Shown one piece after another: positions 50,873 through 62,438 of a stretch of DNA of 64,000 nucleotides. The stretch lies in contig CM049308.1 in the NCBI GenBank assembly GCA_026874595.1, forward strand, positions 50,908,624 to 50,972,623. The letters are read 5' to 3'. The position numbers were made by a program, and so were the translations under genes. The DNA is from Sipunculus nudus. Its lineage: Eukaryota; Annelida; Sipuncula; Golfingiida; Sipunculidae. How positions within the stretch are numbered: position 1 is the stretch's first letter; each line of letters starts with the position of its first letter. The notes beneath the pieces were generated by a model. The model ran no database searches. It was not told the origin of the DNA and was given only the letters and a program-made list of their open reading frames with translations.

Positions 50873-53800
50873 CTATGGGTCAAGACTTGACACCAGAATA
50901 CCGCCGAGGGAGCACATGGTAGGCTTTGGCTTTTCCAGGATTAGGATCACTCTGAAACAGAATGGTGGAAAGTAGAAAAGATAGAACGAAATACAAGATG
51001 AGACTTCACATGCCAGACCAATACAAGATTAGACTACACATGCCAGACCAATACAATATGAGATTACACATGCCTGACCAATACGATATAAGACTACACA
51101 TGCCAGACCAATACAATATGAGATTACTCATGCCTGACCAATACAATATGAGATTACACATGCCTGACCAATACGATATAAGACTACACATGCCAGACCA
51201 ATACAATATGAGATTACTCATGCCTGACCAATACGATATGAGATTACACATGCCTGACCAATACAATATGAGATTACACATGCCTGACCAATACGATATA
51301 AGACTACACATGCCAGACCAATACAATATGAGATTACTCATGCCTGACCAATACGATATGAGATTACACATGCCTGACCAATACAATATGAGATTACACA
51401 TGCCTGACCAATACAATATGAGATTAGCCATGCCTGACCAATACAATATGAGATTACACATGCCTGACCAATACGATATGAGACTACATATGCCAGACCA
51501 ATAGAATATGAGATTACACATGCCTGACCAATACAATATGAGATTACCCATGCCTGACCAATACAATACGAGATTACCCATGCCTGATCAACACAATATG
51601 AGATTACCCATGCTTGATCAATACAATATGAGATAACACATGCCTGATCAACACAATATGAGATTACTCATGCCTGATCAATACAATATGAGATTACACA
51701 TGCCTGATCAATACAATACGAGATTACACATGCCTGATCAATAGGCATGTTTCCTATTACATTTTTTTTTCCCGTATGATATATATGAGTTATATACTAT
51801 GTCGTTCGAAAGAAAAAAGTTTACTTTTCCCTGTCGACATTAATGTTCTCGGTGATGACGTCAGTTAGTCGCTTACAGGTGGCATCATAAGCATCCGTTT
51901 CCGGCCAACGGCTGTAAATTATGGTTCGAACAGTTGCGACTCCTGTTGTTTCACCGACCACTGTCCAGATGTCTGGCAGAACCATAACACACACCTGCAA
52001 CATACGAGGTGAACATATAACATATATGTTAAAGCATGGTTGAAGAAATGCCGCTTATAAAGTGCAGACATGCGCATCACTCCCGTTTTATTGGGCTTGA
52101 AGAAAGGCAGTCATGTGAAGAACGTTAATAAAATAGTTCTAGCCACGCACTGCTTGAACAAAAGGTCCTGTTGTATATAGCTGTCACGATTTGGTAAATT
52201 CTCGTTTGTTAAACTTAGGTCTAACGCAAACCCTTCTGTAAACAACTATATTGCATCTTTTTGTATACCATGGTTATAATAAAAGAAATCCCTATTTAGA
52301 AACCTATGTATAAGAAATATATTTGTAAGTCTACTTTCTTCTCTGTTCAATTTACATATTATAATTTGATTTAATCTATAATAATTTTATTATTCTTCCT
52401 CCAAGAAATTGTTTAAAGTATTACTATAATTTCAGTCATTTATGGTATTACTTTATTTACAGGTAGTGGATATATTATTTCATTTTACAGATAGTAGGCC
52501 ATGATAGGTGGCACTACCTGTAGCTCAAAATTACACGGCAGTCACATGAACAATATGTCTTTAAAATTTGATGCTCATGGCTACAACCGTTTCTGGGATA
52601 CTTGTTAAAAGACTAAACATCATATAAGCAAACACCAAAAAAATTGTCAAATTTTGGTATCGGACAAATTTTAAATTCTGTAAAGACACCAATTTGTTAA
52701 TAACTCGGGGGACTTAACGATAAAAAGCAAAATATTAAAACCCAATGACATATCTTGGAAAAAGCGGAGGATAACGTTTAAAAACTATATGGAAAACACA
52801 TATGGCGCCACTAAAAGCTAATTTATGCATATTCGTCACATGATCAAAATCTCTGTAAACTGTCATGATGACTGCTGCAACAGCTGTTGAGAAATGTATT
52901 GGTTATAACCCACTGATATGTAATGCACCCCGTAATGTTTTACGAAGCTGGTGTCAAACATGGCATCGCGGGGCGAAGACGAGCGTATGCCACAATAATT
53001 TCATGCCAAGTAAATTTTACGTAATGCCTAACATTTCTCTTAGCTATATCTGATTTGCACCAGATGCCCCGCCTCCATGTCGAATTCATTCTCTATAAGC
53101 TGTTTCATTGTAGTACTCCCTTTCATAAGCGAGCCAAAATTTGTTTTACATTCCTACTACAATTGAACGTGGGTACTGAGAGCGTTATTCAGGCTCCGTC
53201 TCGGGTGATATGAGTAAAATCGGTACCAAACTCAGCAAATAGATTCGTTGCTGAAGACTTAAGAGTATCTTAATTCGTGTTGTATTCCGGACAATTGATC
53301 AAACCCAGACTAATTTCTTCCTCGTAAGTTTTCAAAAGCGTTGACGTGTACCTTCTTTGAACAAACTAAACCAAGCTCTAGGTAAAAAGTTTACTAAATT
53401 AAGGTGTACCGTTAGTACTTTTAATCATTGTTCTTTATGTGTGTTTTTTTTAATATTATGAGCCGTTTTAGTCCTGCTTTATGAAAAAATTATTAATATC
53501 ACAAACCTTTTAATTATTTATGCCAACGTATCGGCGTTTGAGCCATTTTTGGCTGGTGCACAAATGTTATACAAACTAAGACAGCGCTCTGTTTGGAGTC
53601 CTTATCAGACATGCTTTATAATTTATCATCTACTTACAGCCTTGGCTCTCATTTATGATTTTTTTGGGTCATATCGTTACGAGTATATGCTCATGTATAT
53701 ATGCTTTAAGACAAGGATGGAAAGGCTTACAAGTATGTAAGCTGGATAATGCTTGCACCATATAAGTATGATAATGTATATAAATCCGCAGCACTGCAGT

Positions 53801-53943
53801 ATTCCGCAAATTAATGATAAATAAATACTTACTAATTCCTTATCGGACCCTGTCACCTCTGATACCGCCGACATCATTTTCTCAGGGAAGTCCTGAGGGA
53901 TTTTCTCCCTGGAGACGTTGGTCATGACGACAACAAACGGCAT
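50873..53943 (-). CDS. MIF/D-dopachrome tautomerase-like protein, complete
   Basis: Three exons on the minus strand: 53833-53943, 51825-51994 and 50873-50951, phases 0 and 2, giving 119 residues; vertebrate MIF has 115 and three exons. The protein starts MPFVVVMTNVSREKIPQDF, keeping the Pro after Met that is the tautomerase catalytic base in the family, and TNV. VMVLPD opens exon 2, and MCSLGGILVSS in exon 3 lies where the family has the C-terminal beta strands. Counting from that Pro, position 32 is Ser rather than the family's Lys. The CxxC oxidoreductase-type motif of vertebrate MIF is replaced by ATVR. MIF-like proteins are leaderless secreted cytokines and tautomerases forming trimers; tautomerase activity may be altered here. 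A minisatellite fills most of intron 2. Confidence 0.85.
50990..51742 (+). repeat. 30-bp minisatellite in intron 2 of the MIF-like gene
   Basis: About 25 head-to-tail units of exactly 30 bp share the core ACACATGCCTGACCAATACA. Groups of four units (51181-51300 and 51301-51420) repeat as 120-bp blocks. Because 30 is a multiple of three, long open frames exist on both strands (RLHMPDQYNM and its antisense); these are not genes. Confidence 0.97.
53150..53250 (-). repeat. Segment shared with the second MIF-like locus
   Basis: About 100 bp (CATTCCTACTACAATTGAAC through GGTACCAAACTC) match 58981-59095. Here the reading FGTDFTHITRDGA ends in a stop codon. It lies in intron 1 of the complete MIF-like gene. 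Confidence 0.6.
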
Positions 53944-55259
53944 AGCGGACGTTAAAACTCCTGAACAGCACGGAGGTGTGTGAACGTCAAGTGAATATAC
54001 CAAGATGTAAGGTTATACATGTATCTCAAGACGCGAAGACACGCCAGCTCATTTTGGTTTCATCTGTCCTTGAACTTTGACTTGTATGACTGAACTCGGG
54101 ACACATACAGCGTTTTTTATGTATCGCATTATCCCAGACTACCTACTGTAGCGCCGCCAGTATATACCTGCAAGTTGTATAAAACTGTGGCGGAGAATGC
54201 AACCGTCCACTTTTCATCCCGTAAACGTTTAATTCTAATTATAATCTAAAGAGATAGAATGTTCATTTTTTTTTCAGAAAAAAAAATGAGAACAACTAGG
54301 TCATTGCTATTTCCTACTTGTCTCAAGAATAATTTTGTTGCTGACAATACAGTTCATCATTCAGTAAAAGTAACATTATACTTATAAAATTATATGTTGG
54401 TATCGTAAATGTGCATTGTGTATACAAAAAAAGATGTATGTCATGAAAGAATAAAATATCCTTCAATTCTTCACTCTTCTGGTAAGATTAGACTTGGACT
54501 TTCAGCAGCAGGTCTTTTCACTACTTATCTGAAACGCTGGGTGATGTTTGTAGATACTCATTAGTACAAGCCAGACCAGTCTGCTGGCCTCATACTAGTG
54601 GTCAGGCCCTGGGAGCATAAACTCCAAATACATCTGAATGCGACATGCACTTACAAAATTGACTTTTGACTTCAAAATTACTTTTCTTACATGATAAAAA
54701 CTTATTCAGGACAGAGGGAACCCCAAAATCAATTAGGGTTTCATGGTACACAGCTATCACTTGCATTCACATATCAATCTGCCAACTAAGACAAAATTTT
54801 TTTTTGCCGTTTTCATAAAAATTTCATAAATATTCAGTCGAATACACAATTTTCAGAGTAATATTTATCACATATCATCAGGAATAAAGTTTTCCAACAT
54901 TGTCCACATTTTTTTAAACATTGAGTTAAAACGATTTTTATATCTTTCATTTTGAGCAGTTACAGGCTATTTTAAACGAAGAATCACTTGGTAATTTGTC
55001 ATTTTCACGTAAATTGAAAAAGGGGAAGAAAATTAAAATAAGATAATATGTTATAAATTCCACCGGGAGATGTTTGTGTGTATTTTATGAGGGTGTTATT
55101 TTTACATACACACCCATTCCCTGGTGTGTGATATATCGCATTCTGATTTAAAGGAGCCTATTCGGTTATCTGGCTAACTAAAGATAAACCCTTGAACTAA
55201 AGATAAACCCTTGAACCAAAAATAAACCCTTGAACCAAAAATAAACCCTTGAACCTTTT

Positions 55260-55570
55260 ATAAAATAGGTCAGAAATCCCCGACCCCACGCTACACAGGT
55301 TGTTCGTTTTGTATATATCCTCGTGTGTATAACATATGGGGTCCAGCCAAATTACTTCGAACACATGCAAAAAAGACATCTGCTGGTGACTTAGCTTTTT
55401 GCAAACTATTGATTTTTAACGTTTAGCACATACGTTGTTATAGCAACCAACCACCTCAGGTAACATGCGTTTTACATGTTTGTCAACATTGGTGCATGGG
55501 CCGTGTTTACTCAAAGCTGGTATATATGAGCAAAGCTCCCAAGTCCGTCAATGAGGTGTTATGAAAACCC
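55260..55570 (+). repeat. Dispersed repeat, copy 3 of 3
   Basis: Shares GTCAGAAATCCCCGACCC, GGGGTCCAGCCAAATTAC, AAGACATCTGCTGGTGAC and GGCCGTGTTTAC in order with 35215-35480. Confidence 0.5.
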
Positions 55571-56220
55571 CTCTTAGCAGGAATTAATATGTACGCAGAG
55601 GTAGCCAGAAATAAAATTTATTCTACAGAAGAGGTAGGTGAATAGCTAGCTATAAATCTCAAAATCTTCAAACAAACAACACAATTTTATACATGTCTGA
55701 ACAAATGGATATATTCTGAAGATCCATACATGTAAAACCATTGAGCTTAAAATTATGTTAATATAGATTAATAGTTTAATTACCCCAAGATAGTTTGATG
55801 TTATTATACAGCTTTTCCAAAAGTGGCATTCAGTTTTAGTATTATAGATCTATTCTTGAAATCCACCGAGTCAGAAGTAAAGAACTTTAACAGATAAATC
55901 TGATAAGAAATGCTAACCTGTCGATAGGACGATTTACAGAAATATAATGCAAAGAAACTGTCTTGTTTCACTATATATCACATGAAGATTGATTTTTTCT
56001 ATAAACGTGTGGCCAGCGTACCATGGCACATATGGCAGAAGTTTAAAAGGGTTGCCATGTAGCCATGCAGTTGTGTGTATAAGCCGGTATGTCCCCAAAA
56101 GGCTTACTCTGGCTGTAATTTACTTTTTTTATATAAATGTGTGGCCTACATACAATGTCACATATGACAAAAGTTCAAAAGGATTGTCATGCAGCCATGC
56201 AATTGTGTATAAATTTCTAT

Positions 56221-56234
56221 TCTGTCTCTGTCTC

Positions 56235-56267
<33 letters not shown>

Positions 56268-56269
56268 CC

Positions 56270-56320
<51 letters not shown>

Positions 56321-56335
56321 CATACACACACACAT
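56221..56335. repeat. Compound (TC)n(TA)n(CA)n microsatellite
   Basis: TC/TG-rich run followed by TA and CA runs. Confidence 0.95.
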
Positions 56336-56444
56336 ATAAGCAGATATGTCCTCAAATGGATATCGAAGTGAAGTACGAAATAATTCCTCATTTTTCAGTA
56401 AGACCAGTAATCATTGATGTGTAATGTGTGTCTGTTTCCCTCGT

Positions 56445-57050
56445 GTGGCATATATTCAGGAACACTTCTTCTGCAAGAAATCCTATCTTTGGAAGAAAAC
56501 GCGCCATATATGATTTTAGCCCCCTCCTTTCAGCAACAATTAATGATTGCAATGCCCAACTTGTAGGACTGCCCAGAACCCACATTCTGAAACTTCAACT
56601 GGTGCAGAAATTAGCAGTCCGCGAGTTGTGCAGAGTACCAAGAAGCGAGCATATAAAGCCAGTTCTGAAGAGTCTCCATTGGCTCCCTGTTGCCTTTCGG
56701 ATCAGATATAAGGTCTGCCTCATAATTTTCAGTGCTATGCGAGGTCACGGCCCAACTTACATCAGGGATATGTTGAATATCAGACAGTCTGTCTATCTAC
56801 TTCGCCCTATTCACGTCATAACGCTGGAGGTGTCCACGATGAAATATTTGTCTTTGGGGGCTCAGGTTTCCATGCTGCTACACCCATGTAGTGGAATGCT
56901 CTGCCAAAGTCATTTCTGCCTCAAAGAAAAATTTTAAGTCATTATTTCGCACTGGCTTATACAGATTAGAGCCTTGTGAAGCGCAATTGAATATTGTTAA
57001 TATAAACAATCGCGCTATGTTAATCTATAAATACATACATACATATTTAA
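56445..57050 (+). pseudogene. 3' end of a decayed non-LTR retrotransposon
   Basis: The translation has DCNAQLVGLPRTHILKLQLV, HIKPVLKSLHWLPVAFRI and HGPTYIRDML. After a frame change it has WNALPKSF preceded by a stop. These are the C-terminal reverse-transcriptase landmarks of CR1/Jockey-type LINEs (LDYCNxLLxGLP, LHWLPV, RxxYK, WNxLP). At least one frameshift and one stop are present, and a short ATAC-type tail follows near 57030-57050. The 5' truncation is typical of LINE insertions. Confidence 0.8.
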
Positions 57051-57139
57051 CCAATAAAAAAATGTTCGCTACGGCTATCAGTCTAGCCTCCTCAACCACT
57101 GGTGATGAGTAATGAGTTGATCCCTTGATCACGCCTTGA

Positions 57140-57669
57140 CTAGAGGTTAAGACTTGACACTAGTGTACCTCCGATAGAACACATGGTTGTCGGTGGTTTG
57201 TCCAGGATAAGGACCACTCTGAAACAAATCAATAAAAATGACATACGTGGGGCAAGATAATATATAACATACTTACAATGAATAGGAGACTGTGTACGTA
57301 CGTGATCTGTTAACGCTGTATACGCTGTACTACTGTAGTTTGTCCCCGGGAGATAGGATTTTCAGGTATTGATACTGTTGGGGTATCTCAGGTCAAACAC
57401 TGTAATACCATAAAAAATCTACCAAAGCCATGTCGCAGTGTTATACTTTTGTTGTATTTTTCATTTAAAATGTATAATATGAAATTAAAAGTTTACCTCT
57501 CTCGGTCGACATTAACGTTCTCGGTGATGATGTCAGTAATTCGGTTACAGAAGGCGCCATTAGCATCCGTTTCCGTCCAGCCACAATTATAAAGGATGGC
57601 TCGAACAGTGGTGACCCCTTGTGAGCCGCCGACCAAAGTCCAAGTGTCAGGCAAAACCATAACAGTCAC
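57140..57669 (-). CDS. Second MIF-like gene, exons 2 and 3 (exon 1 not found)
   Basis: Minus-strand exons 57497-57669 and 57140-57218 are intact, with proper borders: TTTTCCAG before GTGACTG, AGAG|GTAAAC, TTTCAG before AGTGGTC. They translate VTVMVLPDTWTLVGGSQGVT, an insert NCGW where the first copy has SRW, TDIITENVNVDRER, and VVLILDKPPTTMCSIGGTLV before the stop. Exon sizes match the first copy except for one extra codon. Exon 1, with the catalytic Pro, was not seen between 57.7 kb and the window end. It may lie beyond 64 kb or be lost. Confidence 0.72.
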
Positions 57670-57712
57670 CTGGAAAAGAAGTACCACCCTGTTTTTACCG
57701 GGACAGCATAAC

Positions 57713-57715
<3 letters not shown>

Positions 57716-57786
<71 letters not shown>
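57716..57786. repeat. (GA)n microsatellite
   Basis: Pure GA run of about 70 bp just upstream (in transcription sense) of exon 2 of the second MIF-like gene. Confidence 0.97.
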
Positions 57787-57789
<3 letters not shown>

Positions 57790-58776
57790 TGGCAGAGACA
57801 TTGAGGGACCAAGGAACAATAAATGTAGACATGGATATGGATATATTAGACATAAATATGCATAGATATGCACTCTGTATAAGAGTCCAGGTCAAATGTG
57901 AATATATTATAAAATATTGCATCGATCCAAATATTTAACATTACTTTGATCTAAATAAATAAGTGTTTTAACAACAACGTGCACATGATACATGCAAACC
58001 AAGATACGCAGGCAATCATGGAGTACCGGAACATCTAATTATCATAACATCTTTAAAAAAAGTCTCATTGAAAGGATTTTTATGAGTCTTCTCTCAGATA
58101 TGAGGTCCACAAACCTCAAGCTCTGTTAAGAACATATATATAAGTGCTTTTATTCCTCACAGAATTTCTGTTCCTCAAACCTACATGAAAAAAAATAATG
58201 TCGCAGTTGCATGTTATCAACTAGCATCATTTCGACCCTCTGACATTAGAGAAGCTGCGAGTAGCGTACTGGCGTCAGTTGGGCTTACAAGCCCAATATA
58301 AATGCCTACTGATCGCGTATTCGCGGCTATAATATAGTTCAACCGAATACAGGCACCTCTGCCCATGTTAAAAGAAGCGAGTTCCTTAGACCGTATCTCT
58401 GCCCAGTTATTTAAAAGTTATATCATCCCTTCCCCACTGCGTCTGCAACAGCTCGCTGGTGTTACAAAATTGAGTTCTCTATAATTAATTAATGGTAGCG
58501 TGATTCAAATGGTAGATGCTCCTCGATACATACAACAGAAACTATAAGACGGAGAGGTAATTACGACCACAAGAATTTATTCAGAAAGAACTAAAAAAAT
58601 ACACGAACCAAAAACTGGTTGTCAAGGTTTCCCTGGTCCCAACGATAAGGAACAGAGAAGCTCGACGCTGAGTGAGACCGAACGCAGCACGTCTACAGTG
58701 TTCGGTTTCACAGAGCTAAGAGAGCGAGAGACAGGGCTTGGTCACCTGATCACCAGGGCATCCCCGGCTCAGGATA

Positions 58777-59095
58777 CTAACCCTGCATCATCAGCTCTAT
58801 GGTCAACCAAAGAGCTGCATTTAATGGCATCATTGCCTCCACTGGTTGCCGTGATGTTATAGGGTGTGTAACACTGGGATGAGCGTTGTCCATTTCGTCG
58901 AACGGTAGAAAGAAATCGACAAGATACGACTCAACATTTGTCACGCAGGCCGCGCGTCTACTATGCTCCGATGATGTTAACATTCCTACTGTACAATTCA
59001 TTGACGTGGGATTGGGTACCAAGAGCGTTATTCCGGATTCATCTCGGATGATATGAGTCCAATCGCCACCAAACTCCACTGATGGATTCAGTGCC
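58777..59095 (-). other. Open 100-codon stretch of unknown nature, partly shared with 53.2 kb
   Basis: A minus-strand frame begins MEFGGDWTHIIRDESGITLL and stays open to 58777. Its first 100 bp match 53150-53250, where the frame is broken. No domain was recognised. It may be intronic duplicated DNA or a repeat fragment rather than a gene. Confidence 0.25.
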
Positions 59096-59837
59096 AGATT
59101 AACATCGTAGCAAAGTAGGAAATGCTACGTGCCCCGCGCTTTCAGGGGCCCGGCGCCTCGGGCATAATTTCACCGATGATGAAGTCATACAAATTTGTTC
59201 GATAACATAATACAACGCCTTCAGATGACCATCACTTTTTGTCCGATCTTGTAATCAAGACTTGAACACAGCCTGTGCACTCAATGAATCCTTATATAAA
59301 TTTTAACATGTTATCGAAAATTTAGAGAAAAGTGTTAAAACACTGAACAAACTTGTTTCTTTCAGAGTAATATGCTCGAAGACTAAAACATATCTTAAAA
59401 TGTCATTTTTGCTGCTATTTATTATCAGAATCAGATATTATTTTTATCAGCACTAAGCGTAGTTTTATCTAAAAGGTATTTTTTTAATAAAAGTTTAATT
59501 AATTAAATCAATTCAGATGGCCTATCATGGTAATGGCAGCGGGGTTCCTACCATATATATATATATATATACATTATTTCAATTTACCGCTTTAAACATA
59601 AAAATAATTCATGTATAGGTGTTGTAAAAGATTGGGGTTATTTTCTTGACATAGTAATCAGCTGATTTAACCAAGTTCTATCGCCAGCTAGTGGTAGATC
59701 AAAGGACAATAGGTTTCATGCCTTTACATGAATTCAGGAGACGAATTCTGTATATTTTCCAAAGAAAGTGAACCAGAATTCTTCATTTTTTTTAAATAAT
59801 TCAAAATTTTCTCCACTGTGTGGAGGGTACACTACCA

Positions 59838-59839
<2 letters not shown>

Positions 59840-59920
<81 letters not shown>
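59840..59920. repeat. Compound (TC)n(TA)n microsatellite
   Basis: TC run then TA run, immediately next to the left end of the TIR element. Confidence 0.95.
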
Positions 59921-59921
<1 letters not shown>

Positions 59922-59938
59922 ATATATTAATCGTATTT

Positions 59939-61018
59939 CCTTGAACAGACGCCGGGCTTTAAATAGTCGCCAGCTAAAACAATGTCCCAGAAAAATAAGC
60001 GCCGGCCTTAAAAAGACACCGGTCTTGTTCAGAGGCCTGGTGTCAGAGTAGTTTACATGTTTGCCGCGAGATGTCTTTTCCCGTCACTATAATTGGTGCA
60101 TTAACCAGTCAAATTGACCGGAGATTTTATGAATATCGGTTTGTGTTTTCGTTGATAATACGTTTAATTCCTCTATAAATCTTTCTTTTTTTTTCTTATG
60201 TGTATGCCTGTTTCCATAAGAGACATTAAATGTTCCCGATTTGTCCATTATTATAAAAGCCGATCACCGGTTCTAATAAACGATACACTATCACTAATAA
60301 AGGCTAACACTATCAGTGCTCTCAAGCTACGTAAAAATAGTACCGCTTGCCACAAGCGGGACAACTTGGTACGGTGAGAGTCTACCTCTGGTTGAACACA
60401 ACTGTTCAAATACGTTTAGGCACATATTTCTTGTGTAGTATGAAGGCACCAAGTGATGGCGTGAAAGGGTACAGTTTGAAACTACTGTCAAGCTAAATAA
60501 CAATCCTTGCTTTCATTTTGAAGCACTTTTAAGTGCGTCCCCAATGTTACGAAAACCACGCCTCTGAGATAATCTTAATAGTGAAAATAATATTTACTCT
60601 TGTCGACAACTATATATTCAGTGGAATATTCCCTGCAGTAAATGACACATACCAGTATGTACCAATTCGGAATCGCTTGAATACACTTTGTCAAGGACGA
60701 ATCGGGAATATTTGGTGTCCCTCAAGGAAACTCGCATTCTCGAAAGATAAGAGAATGATTTACAGAAGAATTAAACATATTATCAATACAACACAAACCG
60801 GAATTCATACAACAATCTATGCTCAATTTGACCTATAAATGCACCAATTATAGTGAAGGGATATGGCATCTTGCGGCAAACCTGGAAACTACTCTGACAC
60901 CAGGCCTGTGAGGAAGACCAGCGTCTTTTTAAGGCCGGCGTTTATTTTTCCGGGACATTGTTTTACCCCGGCGACTAAAAAAACAGGCGACTATTTAAGG
61001 CCCTGCGTCTGATCAAGG
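59939..61018. mobile_element. Non-autonomous DNA transposon with inverted repeats of about 140 bp
   Basis: The left end reads CCTTGAACAGACGCCGGGC and then TTTAAATAGTCGCC (59939-60076). The right end, reverse-complemented, reads CCTTGATCAGACGCAGGGC and then CTTAAATAGTCGCC (60864-61018). Both then run through AATGTCCC-GAAAAATAA and GGCCTGGTGTCAGAGTAGTT. About 790 bp between them has no transposase-like frame. TA microsatellite sequence flanks both ends. Confidence 0.75.
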
Positions 61019-61659
61019 ATATATATATATATATCCCCCCAAGTCAGTGTTCCTAGGGATTTATGTCAGCGCACGACCCTGGATATATTTACCATTTCAG
61101 ATACAGCAGAAATGAAAGAATCTGAAAGCTTATACAATGTTATCACCAACAAACGAGCGTAACAGAGAGTATAACGATTTCGTTGGTCCCAGCACCATTG
61201 ATCTAGTCGCAGAATCACTAACACATTCTCAAATGTTCAAAAGCTTTTTTTTCTGTTTCTTCTATTGACAACTTGCTATCTGCACCAGTTTCCTACATAA
61301 TGTACATGCGTTAACACCTGGAAAAAAATATCTGGAGATCATCATTTCTTAACAAATCTTATCGTGATGAGGGAGGAATTTGTAACGTTCACTGACTTGG
61401 TTAATACTGACATAGCTTTTCATATCGACGCCAAACAAGACGTGAATGACTTACAGCTGTATCGCATGATCACTGATAATTCTTTGGCGTCTTGATTTCC
61501 TGATGCAGAAAATACCTTACGCATATATTTGACACATATGTTGACCAACAGCAGTCGGCAACGATCCTTTTCAAAACTGAAAAGGGTAAGAAATGAACTG
61601 ATATTTGGTAGCGTATCGCGATACGTATGTTTAGATATTTACATTATATTAAATTAAAA

Positions 61660-62403
61660 GGTATATATATGGTGGCGCCACCTGTATTTTTTCGATTTTT
61701 TTACGATTTTTTCTCGATTTTTGAGACCATAAATATGCGGTCAACTGTTAACAGGGCACAAACCTCCTAGAATCTTGTATCTTGACATGCAGGGAGGCCC
61801 GTAAAATGTCTATTTGGAAACCTAAAATTAGGTCTCTGTTACCCAAATCCTTTGAAAAAAAATGGACAATTTGATACAAAACCTCAAGTATCTGAACAAC
61901 TGCATTGATCTCCATGATTCTTTGCATGGATATTGATCAATGGGTGTTTCATCCGTTTCTGTAGACTGGTGGCGCCACCTGTATTTTTTCGACTTTTTTT
62001 AACGATTTTTTTTCTCTATTTTTGATACCATAATTAATGCGGTCATCTGTTATCAGGGCACAAATCGTAACGACTGGACCTAGAATCTTGTATCTTGACA
62101 TGCAGGGAGGCTCATGAAATGTCTATTGGGAAACCTAAAATTAGGTTTCTGTTACCCAAAAGCTCTGAGTTATGGGGCTTCGAAGTATTCTCCAGAATGA
62201 TGGAAATGTGCTCAAGTAGCTGAACAACTGATGCATTGGTCATCATGATTCTTTGCGTGGTTATTGTACATGGAATATTTCATCATTTTCTGCAGACTGG
62301 TGGCGCCACCTGTACTTTTTCAATTGTTACGCAATTTTATCTTCATTTTTGAGACCTTCAAAGATGTGGTTGTCTGTAAACAGTGCACAAATTGTAACCA
62401 TTA

Positions 62404-62438
<35 letters not shown>

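Larger units (their letters stand above)
54000..56440. other. Intergenic stretch between the MIF-like loci
   Basis: Contains a 19-bp tandem repeat (about 55177-55254, AAATAAACCCTTGAACC), a dispersed repeat at 55260-55570 and a compound TC/TA microsatellite. No gene was recognised. The promoter of the complete MIF-like gene should lie just above 53944, but no clear TATA box was chosen. Confidence 0.5.

Noticed and set aside
51006-51581. Long open frames on both strands (180 and 191 residues) of a 10-residue repeat
   Set aside because: They are translations of the 30-bp minisatellite inside a MIF-like intron; a unit divisible by three keeps every stop-free frame open.
58777-59079. First exon of the second MIF-like gene (a VTNV string resembles MTNV)
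   Set aside because: No Met-Pro start, no phase-0 donor at the needed place, and the rest of the frame does not align with MIF.
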